From: Pantoea latae
GTDB lineage: Bacteria; Pseudomonadota; Gammaproteobacteria; Enterobacterales; Enterobacteriaceae
Length of the DNA: 64,000 nucleotides
NCBI RefSeq assembly: GCF_002077695.1
Contig: NZ_MWUE01000017.1
Coordinates: 124,001-188,000 of the forward strand
Direction: 5' to 3'
The translations under genes were made by a program, and so were the position numbers. Shown here in pieces: positions 33,564 through 42,320 of the stretch. Each line of letters begins with the position of its first letter. Within the stretch, counting starts at the first letter, position 1. A model generated the notes under the pieces. It did not search any database. It was not told where the DNA came from and saw nothing but the letters and a program-made list of their open reading frames with translations.

Positions 33564-34274
33564 ATGTTCGGACTCGATTTCTCGTGGCTGCTGGACCCAA
33601 CCTATCAGCAGTGGCTGATACAGGGCGTCCTGCAAACGCTGGAGCTGGCGGCGATCTCCTCGCTGTTCGCCATCCTCATCGGCCTGCTGGGGGTGTACGG
33701 TCTGATGCTGCGGCGCGCCTGGCTGGACGCCGGCATCGAGCTGTTTGTCGAGCTTTTTCGCAACACGCCGCCGCTGCTGCAGATGCTGTTTTTTTACTTC
33801 ACCCTGACGCAGATAGGCTTCACCACGCTGGATCCGGTGACCGGGCTGCAGATACCGATGATAAGCGCCTTTATGTCGGCAGGGTTTTCGCTCAGCCTGT
33901 TTGGCGGCGCGCTCTGCATCGAAGCGTTCCGTTCCGGCTTCGATGCGGTGCCGAAAGCCACGCTCGAAGCCGCGCGCTCGCTGGGCTATAGCCGCTGGAG
34001 CATGTTTCGCCATGTGCAGATGCCGGTTGCCGCACGTATCTGCCTGCCGCCGCTGACCAATGTGCTGACCAACCTGTTCAAAACCACCTCGCAAGCCTCG
34101 GTGATTACCGTTCCCGAGCTGATGTACGCCGCCGGGCAGATCTACAACGACACGTTCCGCACGCTGGAAGTGATGCTGTTTATTTTGCTGGTCTATGTGG
34201 TGCTGGTTAGCCTGGTGGTGTGGCTGATCGGCCGGGTGCAGCGGGCGTTGGTTTATCCTGGCTACGGAGCATAA
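33564..34274 (+). CDS. ABC amino acid permease 1
   Basis: This inner-membrane subunit of a HisM/GlnP-type importer has 236 residues. I start it at ATG 33564, after AGGAGAG, because the reading frame further upstream overlaps the binding-protein gene. The first helices read LIQGVLQTLELAAISSLFAI-like sequence, and the EAA loop is SGFDAVPKATLEAARSLGYS. It pairs with the second permease 4 bp downstream. Confidence 0.85.
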   Translation: MFGLDFSWLLDPTYQQWLIQGVLQTLELAAISSLFAILIGLLGVYGLMLRRAWLDAGIELFVELFRNTPPLLQMLFFYFTLTQIGFTTLDPVTGLQIPMISAFMSAGFSLSLFGGALCIEAFRSGFDAVPKATLEAARSLGYSRWSMFRHVQMPVAARICLPPLTNVLTNLFKTTSQASVITVPELMYAAGQIYNDTFRTLEVMLFILLVYVVLVSLVVWLIGRVQRALVYPGYGA

Positions 34275-34278
34275 GCGG

Positions 34279-35088
34279 ATGAGTGACCTCCTCTACCTGA
34301 AGCGCAAACAACAGACCCGCCGCGCTTTTCTGCTGGTGGCTCTGCTGATCCTCGCCCTGAGCATCATGAACGATCAGGGCGGTCAGTGGCATCAGGTCTG
34401 GCAAAAACTGCCGCTGCTGCTGACGGGATCGATGAATGGCTGGCCGCTCAACGGCGGTTTTATCCTCAATATCTTTATCGGCATCGCCAGCATGGCGATC
34501 GCCACCCTGCTGGGGCTGTTCCTGGGCCTGATGATGCTGGCAAAACGGCGCTGGCTCAGCCTGCCTGCGCGCGCAGTGATGAATTTTCTGCGCAACGCGC
34601 CGTGGCTGGTGCTGCTGTTTGCGATGCTCTATCTGCTGCCGTATCGCGTAGAGCTGTTGGGCTGGCACTTTACCTTATCCCCGCTGTTCAAAGCGATTGT
34701 AGGACTGAGCCTGCCAACCGCCGCCAATTTCGCCGAGGTCATTCGCGGCGCGGTGAACTCGGTACACAGCGGACAGTGGGAATCGGCCCGCTCGTTAGGC
34801 TACAGCCCGTGGCAGATTTACCGCATTGTGATCCTGCCGCAGGCGCTGCGCCGCATTATTCCCGGCTGGATGAACCTCTACGCCCTGCTGGCCATCTCCA
34901 CCGCGCTGGCGACGGTCACGGGCGTGCAGGAAGTGGTCACCTTATTGCGCACCACGCTGGCGACCGAAAGTGAAGGTTCGCTGGTCTACTTCTACATCAC
35001 CGTGCTGCTGATGTTCTTCTGCTACTGCTATCCGATTGCGCTGCTGGCTCGTCGGCTGGAAAACCAAACCAAAGGGGATGCAATATGA
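34279..35088 (+). CDS. ABC amino acid permease 2
   Basis: This second integral membrane subunit of the importer has 269 residues. The EAA loop reads VNSVHSGQWESARSLGYSPW. The N-terminus is longer than in permease 1, with a charged start and an extra helix (FLLVALLILALSIM). It ends in an ATGA overlap with the ATPase gene. Confidence 0.85.
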   Translation: MSDLLYLKRKQQTRRAFLLVALLILALSIMNDQGGQWHQVWQKLPLLLTGSMNGWPLNGGFILNIFIGIASMAIATLLGLFLGLMMLAKRRWLSLPARAVMNFLRNAPWLVLLFAMLYLLPYRVELLGWHFTLSPLFKAIVGLSLPTAANFAEVIRGAVNSVHSGQWESARSLGYSPWQIYRIVILPQALRRIIPGWMNLYALLAISTALATVTGVQEVVTLLRTTLATESEGSLVYFYITVLLMFFCYCYPIALLARRLENQTKGDAI

Positions 35089-35834
35089 TCGATCGCGCTA
35101 CGTCCCTGATCGAGCTGGACCATATCCATAAATCTTTTGGCAACACCGAAGTGCTGAAAGGCATTTCGTTACAGGTCAATAAAGGCGAAGCCGTGTGCAT
35201 CATCGGCCCTTCCGGGTCGGGAAAGTCCACTATCCTGCGCTGTATCAACGGCCTGCTGCCCGTTGACGAAGGGTTTATTCGCGTGGGCAACCATCGGGTG
35301 CACGAACTGCAAAATGAAAAAGCGATGCGGCCGCTGCGCCATCAGGTGGCGATGGTGTTTCAGCAGTACAACCTGTTCCCGCACCGGAGCGTGCTGGATA
35401 ACGTCATGATGGCGCCCATGCAGGTGCTGAAGCATGGGCGTGAAGAGGTGCGGGAACGCGCGCTGCGGCTGCTGAAAAAGGTGCGGCTGGACGGTAAAGA
35501 AGATCGCTATCCGGGCGAGTTATCGGGCGGGCAGCAGCAACGCGTCGCCATCGCCCGCGCGCTGGCCATGCAGCCGGAAATTATTTTGTTTGACGAGGTG
35601 ACCGCCGCGCTCGATCCGGAAACCGTAAAAGAGGTGCTAAACACCATCCGCGAGCTGGTGGACGAGGGGCTGACCTGCCTGCTGGTGACGCATGAAATGC
35701 GCTTTGCCCGTGAAGTGTCGCACCGCGTCTGCTTTACCGATAAAGGCAAAATAGTGGAGATGGCGCCGCCGGCCCAGCTCTTTGATCATCCCCAGGACGC
35801 GCGCACGCGCGAGTTCCTCGGCCAGGTTTTGTAA
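35085..35834 (+). CDS. ABC amino acid ATPase
   Basis: This nucleotide-binding subunit of the same importer has 249 residues. It carries Walker A GPSGSGKST, Q-loop VFQQYNLFPH, signature LSGGQQQR, Walker B IILFDEVTAALD and the switch His in LVTHEM. The D-E-V-T in place of DEPT is common in GlnQ-like proteins. It starts within the permease 2 stop codon. Confidence 0.92.
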   Translation: MIDRATSLIELDHIHKSFGNTEVLKGISLQVNKGEAVCIIGPSGSGKSTILRCINGLLPVDEGFIRVGNHRVHELQNEKAMRPLRHQVAMVFQQYNLFPHRSVLDNVMMAPMQVLKHGREEVRERALRLLKKVRLDGKEDRYPGELSGGQQQRVAIARALAMQPEIILFDEVTAALDPETVKEVLNTIRELVDEGLTCLLVTHEMRFAREVSHRVCFTDKGKIVEMAPPAQLFDHPQDARTREFLGQVL

Positions 35835-35851
35835 CGGAGTCAGAAAACATC

Positions 35852-37168
35852 ATGTCCGATCAGGCAATTTTCACTGAAGATTTCAAAACCAGCCCGTACT
35901 GGTGGGATGACGCGCCACCTGAAACCTGCCGCGATCCGCTCCCCGCGGAAGCCGATATCGTCATTGTCGGCTCGGGCTTTGCAGGACTGAATGCGGCGAT
36001 TGAACTGGCGCGCCACGGTAAAAAGGTGGTGGTGCTGGAGGCCAACGAGCTGGGCAGCGGCGGCAGTACGCGCACCGGCGGGATGATCAGCAGCGGGCAA
36101 AAACTGGTGGTGGGCGGAGCGATTAAGGGCATCGATCCTGAACTGTTCCAGCGCATGATCGCAGACTCGATCGCCTCGTTTGCGTTTATCCAGGCGCTGG
36201 TGGAGCGTGAGCAGCTGGACGCCGATCTCTTTATTAGCGGGCGCTATTTTGGCGCGCACACGCAGAAGCAGCTCGCGAGCCTGTATAAGATGGGCGATAT
36301 TCTGCATCGCGTAACGGGTGTCACGGTGCATAACATCGACCGCAGCAATCAGGATGCCATTATTGGTTCGACCTTCTACCATGGCGGCATACTGGTGGAT
36401 GAATATGGCGGTGTGCATCCGGGAAAATATAACCGCGCGCTGCGAGAGCTGGCGCGTAAATTGGGCGCGCAGCTCTTTTCGCATGCGCGCGTCACCGGCG
36501 TGACGCAGCAGCTGAGCCATAAAACGGTTCTTACTGAACGGGGAAGCCTGCGCGCGCAGCAGGTAATTTTCCTGACCAACGGCTACACCGACAGCAAGGC
36601 GACGCCGCGTCTGGCGCAGCGCATTGTTCCGGTGAAAAGTTACCAGATCGCCACCGAGCCTCTTCCCGCCGAGCTGATCGCCAGGCTGATCCCGTCGGGT
36701 CGCATGATCACAGACAGCCGCCGCGATTTGATTTATACCCGTCCGTCGCCAGATGGCACGCGGCTGCTATTTGGATCGCGTCCCGGCATCATGGACTGTG
36801 ATGATAAGACCGCCGCCCGACGCATTCGCAAACGCATGCTGGCTATCTGGCCTGAGCTGGCGCCTTACCGCATCAGCCATGCCTGGAGCGGATATGTGGG
36901 CATGACGTGGGATAAAACCGCCTACGCGGGCGAGATGGACAATGCGCGATTTGCGGTAGGCTGCAACGGTAATGGTGTTGCGCTGATGAGCTGGCTGGGT
37001 TATCGCGCCGCGCAGAAGCTGCTGGGTACGGAGCCGCGTCCGCTCTCGTTTGAACGCAATACCTTCCGCCCTATTCCCCTTTATAACGGCAAACCCTGGT
37101 TTTTGCCGTTCGTTACCGGCTGGTATCGCTTCAGAGATGCGGTTGATAAGGCGCAGGACAGAGGGTAA
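35852..37168 (+). CDS. FAD-dependent amine oxidase, gamma-glutamylputrescine oxidase (PuuB)-like
   Basis: This 438-residue flavoenzyme of the DAO/PuuB type has the PuuB-like opening SPYWWDDAPPE, then ADIVIVGSGFAGLNAAIELARHG (FAD motif near residue 38) and LGSGGSTRTGGMISSG. The C-terminal FAD contact is FAVGCNGNGVALMSWLG. It lies 17 bp after the ABC ATPase, last in the operon. The gene order points to import and oxidation of an amine or amino acid. PuuB itself is not claimed, as no other Puu gene is present. Confidence 0.85.
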   Translation: MSDQAIFTEDFKTSPYWWDDAPPETCRDPLPAEADIVIVGSGFAGLNAAIELARHGKKVVVLEANELGSGGSTRTGGMISSGQKLVVGGAIKGIDPELFQRMIADSIASFAFIQALVEREQLDADLFISGRYFGAHTQKQLASLYKMGDILHRVTGVTVHNIDRSNQDAIIGSTFYHGGILVDEYGGVHPGKYNRALRELARKLGAQLFSHARVTGVTQQLSHKTVLTERGSLRAQQVIFLTNGYTDSKATPRLAQRIVPVKSYQIATEPLPAELIARLIPSGRMITDSRRDLIYTRPSPDGTRLLFGSRPGIMDCDDKTAARRIRKRMLAIWPELAPYRISHAWSGYVGMTWDKTAYAGEMDNARFAVGCNGNGVALMSWLGYRAAQKLLGTEPRPLSFERNTFRPIPLYNGKPWFLPFVTGWYRFRDAVDKAQDRG

Positions 37169-37235
37169 CGCCGTTGCATAAGGGTGTCAGGCTAATGTAA
37201 CCCTGAATAAAACGCCCTTCACCTTATGCGGCGTT
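37167..37235. terminator. Long imperfect inverted repeat between convergent units
   Basis: AACGCC-GTT-GCATAAGG at 37167-37183 can pair with CCTTATGC-GGCGTT at 37222-37235, leaving GTT as a bulge and a 38-nt loop. A smaller GCGGC/GCCGC hairpin follows. It lies immediately at the stop of the FAD oxidase and probably ends that operon. It could also be a REP-like element. Confidence 0.5.
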
Positions 37236-37400
37236 ACTGCCGCTACAAATCGTTTTATGCTTTTAAATGCGTGCAGAAAGAAGCTGTCTGGCAGGATAAA
37301 CACGCGGGTTGCTGACGTTGCTGTATGTGGTAACCAGCACAGGTTTGTTCAGCCACTAATCCTAAACCACAAATGTGGCTATGAAGATTTCCTGGCCCGA

Positions 37401-38780
37401 TTACTTTAAAGACAACGTTCGCTGTGGGTGCGAAGCAGGCAACGTGCTCTCTTTGCCAAATAACTTTTCCCGCAGTGTTCCTGGCCGGTAAGACGTCTGC
37501 GCCAGCCCGCGTTTTTGCAATACCGGCACTACATGCTCAACCCACTCGTCCCACCAGCCCAGGGTCGTGACAGGAACGACGTTAAAACCATCTACGCCTG
37601 CGTCAGCAAACTGCTGCACCCTATCAGCAATCTGCTCCGGCGTGCCGGCAAAACGACCGGGAAGTAATGCATGTTTCAGCAGGTATTCACGCCAGGTCAG
37701 GACTCTGCCCTGGCCATAATCGGCGTCTACGGCGATACGAAACTTTGAACGCATATGCTGGCTGAACTGCTCCTGACGACTCAACTCCGTCAGGGGCGTG
37801 TCGGGATCGATACTGGAAAGATCAATACCTGAACCGCCGCTGTAAAAGCCTTGCAGTGCATTAATATCGATGTTGTCGAACAGGTATTGCTGTTTTCGTT
37901 TCGCCTCTTCCTCCGTAGAACCAATGACGGTCGAGAGCATCACCAGCTTTTTTAAATCCTCTGGCTGGCGACCATAATCGACCACATTCTGATTCAACGT
38001 AGCAATGTCTTTCTTTGCGGTCTCTGGTGTCTGCGAAGGCAGAAAGGTCACTTCTGCATTGCGTGCGGCAAAATGGCGTCCTGCTTCAGAGTTACCCGCC
38101 TGGAAGAACACCGGGCTGCGCTGCGGTGACGGTTCAACAATGTGAGGCCCTTCAACGCGATAGCGCTTACCGACGTGATTGATCTTATGAATTTTATCGG
38201 GGTCAAAAAAACGGTTAGTGGCGGGATCGTGCACGACCGCGCCCTCTTCCCATGAAAGTTCCCAGAGCTTATAGACGACATCCAGATATTCCTGTGCCCA
38301 TTCATAGCGATCGTCATGGGCGACGATGTCGCCGAAACCGTAATTACGAAAGCCGTTCGAGAGATAAGAGGTCACGATATTCCAGCCGATGCGGCCATGG
38401 GTAAACTCGTCCAGCGATGAAATCTGTCTGGCAAAAGAAAAAGGATGCGCCTGAATAACGTTGCTGGTCACGACCAGGCCCAGATGCTCGGTCACCATCC
38501 CGAGTGCCGACAAAATAGTAATAGGGTCGGGCTCAGGAAACTGCGTACCGGCGCGGATGGTGGTTTTGCCCTCGCCATAGTCAATATCATAAACGCCAAC
38601 CACATCAGCGATAAACAAGGTATCTAAGCACCCTTTTTCCAGCGTTTTTACCGTTTTTACATAGGCATCCAGTTTGTTATACCCATACTGAATCTGCCCT
38701 TCCGGCGTACGCCAGTAGCCGTGGCTGTGATGGTTAGGGGTCAGATGCAAAAAGCCGTTGTAGATCAGTTCACGTGTCAT
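37401..38780 (-). CDS. Flavin-dependent monooxygenase, NtaA/SnaA/DszA type (LLM class)
   Basis: This reduced-FMN-dependent oxygenase of 459 residues opens with NGFLHLTPNHHSHGYWR and carries PEPDPITILSALGMVTEHLG, HGRIGWNIVTSYLSNGFRNY and GPHIVEPSPQRSPVFFQAGN, all typical of the nitrilotriacetate/dibenzothiophene-sulfone monooxygenase group. It is downstream of a peptide-type ABC importer, 20 bp after the ATPase. It probably cleaves a C-S or C-N bond of the imported compound. A flavin reductase is not encoded here. Confidence 0.88.
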   Translation of the reverse strand: MTRELIYNGFLHLTPNHHSHGYWRTPEGQIQYGYNKLDAYVKTVKTLEKGCLDTLFIADVVGVYDIDYGEGKTTIRAGTQFPEPDPITILSALGMVTEHLGLVVTSNVIQAHPFSFARQISSLDEFTHGRIGWNIVTSYLSNGFRNYGFGDIVAHDDRYEWAQEYLDVVYKLWELSWEEGAVVHDPATNRFFDPDKIHKINHVGKRYRVEGPHIVEPSPQRSPVFFQAGNSEAGRHFAARNAEVTFLPSQTPETAKKDIATLNQNVVDYGRQPEDLKKLVMLSTVIGSTEEEAKRKQQYLFDNIDINALQGFYSGGSGIDLSSIDPDTPLTELSRQEQFSQHMRSKFRIAVDADYGQGRVLTWREYLLKHALLPGRFAGTPEQIADRVQQFADAGVDGFNVVPVTTLGWWDEWVEHVVPVLQKRGLAQTSYRPGTLREKLFGKESTLPASHPQRTLSLK

Positions 38781-38800
38781 GTTTGCTCCATTTTTACTGT

Positions 38801-40450
38801 TCAGGCGAAGTCAACCGCACCCAGCCGGGGCAGCGAGGAAAGTAGCGTTTGGGTATAGGGATGACGCGGTCGATAGAACACCTCATCGGCGCTGCCCTGC
38901 TCAACGGCCCTGCCGTTTTGCATAACCAGAACCCGGTCGCTCATATGATGGATCACGCCAAGATCGTGGGAGATAAACAGATAACTCACGCCAAGCTGCG
39001 CCTGCAGGTCGCTGAGCAGATCGAGGATTTGCGCCTGGACTGTGACATCAAGCGCTGATACCGCTTCGTCTAGCACGATCACTTTAGGGTGTGTAGCGAT
39101 AGCGCGGGCAATGGCTACGCGCTGACGCTGGCCGCCTGACATACGGGCAGGCCGCTGGTGCAAATGCTCGGCACGTAAACCAACGGACTCCAACAGGCTG
39201 ACTGCTCGATCATCAGGGCTTTGCGTGGCGGGATAGCGGTCTAGTGATATGGCATCCCGCAGAATATCGGCGACGCGCCAGCGCGGATCGAATGAGGAGA
39301 GTGGGTCCTGATACACCACGGAAATCTGACGGCGAATGGCCTGCTTTTCAGCCGTAGACGCATGACTCCAGGCCTTACCGCAAAACAACACCTCACCGCG
39401 ATCGGGCGATTCCAGCGCCAGCACGATACGTGACAGCGTCGTTTTACCTGAACCCGATTCCCCTACAATGCCCAGCGTTTCACCGTGTCGCAGGCTGAAT
39501 GAGACATCATCAACGGCGGTGTGGCTGCGAAAACGCTTAATAATATGGCGGGCATCAAGCAGCACCTCATTTGCGTCAGCAGCGGCCGCAATCGGCTGCG
39601 GTACTAAGGTCGGCTTAATGTCGGAAAGTCGCTGCCCTTTGGTATGTTCACTGGGAATGGCTTTGATCAGGCCCTGCGTATAGGTATGACGAGGCTGGCT
39701 TAATACTTCCTTTACCGGACCCGCTTCGACAATACTTCCGCCCTGCATCACTAAAATGTGGTCAGCAATCTTCGCCACAACCGCCAGATCGTGACTTATC
39801 AGGATGATGCTGGTACCTCGATCCAGCATCTGTCTCAGCACCTCCAGTACCTGCGCCTGTACCGTAACGTCCAGCGCCGTCGTCGGTTCATCGGCGATCA
39901 GGATATCCGGATGCAGGGCGATGGCCGATGCTATCAGGGCACGCTGACGCAGGCCGCCTGACAATTCACCCGGACGCTGGCTGGCCCGGCGTTCAGCCTG
40001 CGGAACGCCAACCTCTTCCAGTAAGGCATGCACTTTTGCCTGTCGGCTGGCCCGCGTTCCCCACCCGTGCAGTGTTAACGCCTCAGCGATCTCTTTGCCG
40101 ACCGGACGCAGCGGATCAAGCGAGACTAACGCATCCTGAAGAATGAAACCCACTTTGCTGCCGCGTACCCGTTGCCACCAGCCGTCGCTGCGGTTTAATA
40201 ATGTTTCCCCCTGTAAGTCGAGCCGATCGGCCTGCACACGAAGCTGTTCACCTGCCAGGCCGACCAGCGATCGTGCCGTGACGCTTTTGCCTGAACCCGA
40301 TTCGCCAACTATTGCAATACACTGGCCACGATAAAGGTCGAAGCTGACCTGCCTGACAATATGGCGTGGCACAGCGCTCTCGCTGTTCGCCCAGACATTC
40401 AGATTCCTCACCTCGATCATTTTTTGGCTGAAGTGGTGTGTACTGCTCAT
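38801..40450 (-). CDS. Peptide-type ABC transporter ATPase, two fused NBDs
   Basis: This 549-residue protein joins two Opp/Dpp-type ATPase domains. NBD1 (residues ~10-265) has GESGSGKSVTARSL, LSGGLRQR and LIADEPTTALD. NBD2 (residues ~295-545) has GESGSGKTTLSR, MSGGQRQR and VIVLDEAVSALD. GsiA and YejF are fused in the same way. It overlaps the permease gene by 4 bp. It powers import with the two permeases and the binding protein that follow. Confidence 0.9.
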   Translation of the reverse strand: MSSTHHFSQKMIEVRNLNVWANSESAVPRHIVRQVSFDLYRGQCIAIVGESGSGKSVTARSLVGLAGEQLRVQADRLDLQGETLLNRSDGWWQRVRGSKVGFILQDALVSLDPLRPVGKEIAEALTLHGWGTRASRQAKVHALLEEVGVPQAERRASQRPGELSGGLRQRALIASAIALHPDILIADEPTTALDVTVQAQVLEVLRQMLDRGTSIILISHDLAVVAKIADHILVMQGGSIVEAGPVKEVLSQPRHTYTQGLIKAIPSEHTKGQRLSDIKPTLVPQPIAAAADANEVLLDARHIIKRFRSHTAVDDVSFSLRHGETLGIVGESGSGKTTLSRIVLALESPDRGEVLFCGKAWSHASTAEKQAIRRQISVVYQDPLSSFDPRWRVADILRDAISLDRYPATQSPDDRAVSLLESVGLRAEHLHQRPARMSGGQRQRVAIARAIATHPKVIVLDEAVSALDVTVQAQILDLLSDLQAQLGVSYLFISHDLGVIHHMSDRVLVMQNGRAVEQGSADEVFYRPRHPYTQTLLSSLPRLGAVDFA

Positions 40451-41331
40451 AACGTGTTATCTCCTTCAGCACGCTGCTGAATGTAGCGGCCAATCTGAGT
40501 AAATGAGAGCGCTACTAGCACGATGGCAATTCCCGGCAATACTTCCAGCCACCAGGCAACCGTCACGTTAAGTTTTCCTGCTTCAAGCAGCGCTCCCCAC
40601 TCCGGAGACGGCGGTACCACCCCTAATCCTAAAAAAGAGAGGCCAGAAGCCCAGACCACGGACTGGCCAATTCCCAGCGCTACCAGCGATGAGAGCGGGC
40701 GGAAGACATTGGGTGCAATATGTTGCATAAAGAGGGTTCGTTCAGAATGACCGAGCGCCCGAGCCGCTTCAACATAGCTGGACTGGCGTATTTTTAAGGT
40801 CTGTGCACGAACCAGGCGCGCATAGCCCGGCGCAGTACCAATGCCGACGGCGATCAGTAAACTGCTGGCAGAAGGTCCGAGCAGCGCCACAAACAACAGC
40901 GCCAGCAGTAACGTGGGAAAGGCCAGCAAAATTTCCAGCAGGCGATTGACCGTTTCAGCGAGCCAGCGTGGACCCAGCGCAGCGCTAAAGCCCAGCAGAA
41001 CGGCACCGCACAGCGCAATGGCCATCGCCCCGATACCAATCAGCAACGACTGACGCGTTCCCCAGATAATTCGACTGTAGAGATCGCGGCCAATGTCATC
41101 TGTGCCAAGCCAGTGCGCCAGAGACGGCGCGTCAAGCGCACGATAGAGATTGGTGGTGAACGGATCGTGCGTGGCCAGCAGAGCCGGCGCGATCGCCGCG
41201 GTCAAAAAAAAGAGCGCTACGATCGCAGAAAGGATGGCTGAAACCGGGATAACTGCCGTGACATCGCGTAGCTGACGCCACAGTGTACGCTTCGCTTTTA
41301 GCCCGGCGTAATCGGACAGGTGTGTCGTCAT
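40447..41331 (-). CDS. Peptide-type ABC permease (DppC-like)
   Basis: This inner-membrane subunit of 294 residues has the OppC N-terminal segment (VTAVIPVSAILSAIVALFFL), LGTDDIGRDLYSRIIWGTR, and the EAA loop YVEAARALGHSERTLFMQH. It overlaps both neighbours by ATGA-type junctions within the importer operon. Confidence 0.88.
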   Translation of the reverse strand: MTTHLSDYAGLKAKRTLWRQLRDVTAVIPVSAILSAIVALFFLTAAIAPALLATHDPFTTNLYRALDAPSLAHWLGTDDIGRDLYSRIIWGTRQSLLIGIGAMAIALCGAVLLGFSAALGPRWLAETVNRLLEILLAFPTLLLALLFVALLGPSASSLLIAVGIGTAPGYARLVRAQTLKIRQSSYVEAARALGHSERTLFMQHIAPNVFRPLSSLVALGIGQSVVWASGLSFLGLGVVPPSPEWGALLEAGKLNVTVAWWLEVLPGIAIVLVALSFTQIGRYIQQRAEGDNTL

Positions 41332-42320
41332 GATCGACCTCGCAGTCTGGGATCGACAAGCAGGTAAACCAGGTCGACCATCAGGTTGATAACGATATAG
41401 AGGAAACTGATGAGGATGACGATGCCTGAAACCAGGGCAAAGTCCTTGTTGCTGACCGCATTCACCAGAACATTGCCCAGCCCCGGACGCGCAAACACCG
41501 CTTCGACCAGCACTGCGCCTGAAAGCAAATTGCCGATAGCCCAGCCGCTCAGCGTGATAGCAGGAATTAACGCATGGCGTAAAACATGGCGAAACCGTAC
41601 GCCCGCCAGGCTCATGCCTCGCGCGCGCGCAGAAAGAACAAACGGCTCCTGCATGCTGCGCTCGAACTCATCCCGAAGCGTGTGTCCAATAAATCCCGCC
41701 AGAGGAATGGCCAGCGTGACAGCGGGCAGTACGGTACCTAAAAGACCCGCTCCGCCGACTACAGGAAACCAACGCAGATCAATAGCAAACACGATCAACA
41801 GCAGAATACCGATCCAGTACTGTGGCAGCCCGGCCATCACCGTTTCGACCGCAGCCCCCAGGGCGCCCAGACGGCGGTTGCGCCCCGCCGTAAGGAGCGT
41901 CCAGGGAATAGCAATCATCCAGGCAAGCAGCAAAGCCGCAATGGCTAAGGTAAAGGTAGGAAGCAGCTGTTCAGCGATGATATGCGCTACTGGGCGCTGT
42001 AATTCGAAGGAGGAGCCTAAGTTAGCGTGCAGAAGCTGCCAGAAATAATAGAGATACTGTTTCCCTATCGGCTTATCAAAACCATACAGGGCATTGATCG
42101 GCGCCAGCTCTTCAGGCGTACGTTCAATCACCTGACCAGAGGTTATATTCAGCAGGATAGTCGCGCGATCCCCTGGCAGTATTGAGAGCACGAGAAAGGT
42201 CACCGAGATGGTGCCCCACAGCACAAACAGGGCGGAGCCGAAACGGAAAATAATTTTGCGCCACAGGGGCGCAGCCCCGCTGTGGGCGCTTTCCTCTGGT
42301 GTGGATGGGATGACGCTCAT
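41328..42320 (-). CDS. Peptide-type ABC permease (DppB-like)
   Basis: This inner-membrane subunit of 330 residues has WGTISVTFLVLSILPGDRA near the start, the Asn-rich periplasmic part of OppB proteins, and the EAA loop FVLSARARGMSLAGVRFRH. Its N-terminus has an extra ~20 cytoplasmic residues before the first helix. Overlaps tie it to the binding-protein gene upstream and the second permease downstream. Confidence 0.88.
   Translation of the reverse strand: MSVIPSTPEESAHSGAAPLWRKIIFRFGSALFVLWGTISVTFLVLSILPGDRATILLNITSGQVIERTPEELAPINALYGFDKPIGKQYLYYFWQLLHANLGSSFELQRPVAHIIAEQLLPTFTLAIAALLLAWMIAIPWTLLTAGRNRRLGALGAAVETVMAGLPQYWIGILLLIVFAIDLRWFPVVGGAGLLGTVLPAVTLAIPLAGFIGHTLRDEFERSMQEPFVLSARARGMSLAGVRFRHVLRHALIPAITLSGWAIGNLLSGAVLVEAVFARPGLGNVLVNAVSNKDFALVSGIVILISFLYIVINLMVDLVYLLVDPRLRGRS

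Noticed and set aside
37167-37235. Interpretation as a transposon end or mobile REP element
   Set aside because: A single copy at the end of an operon fits a terminator or processing hairpin better. No second copy was noticed in the window.
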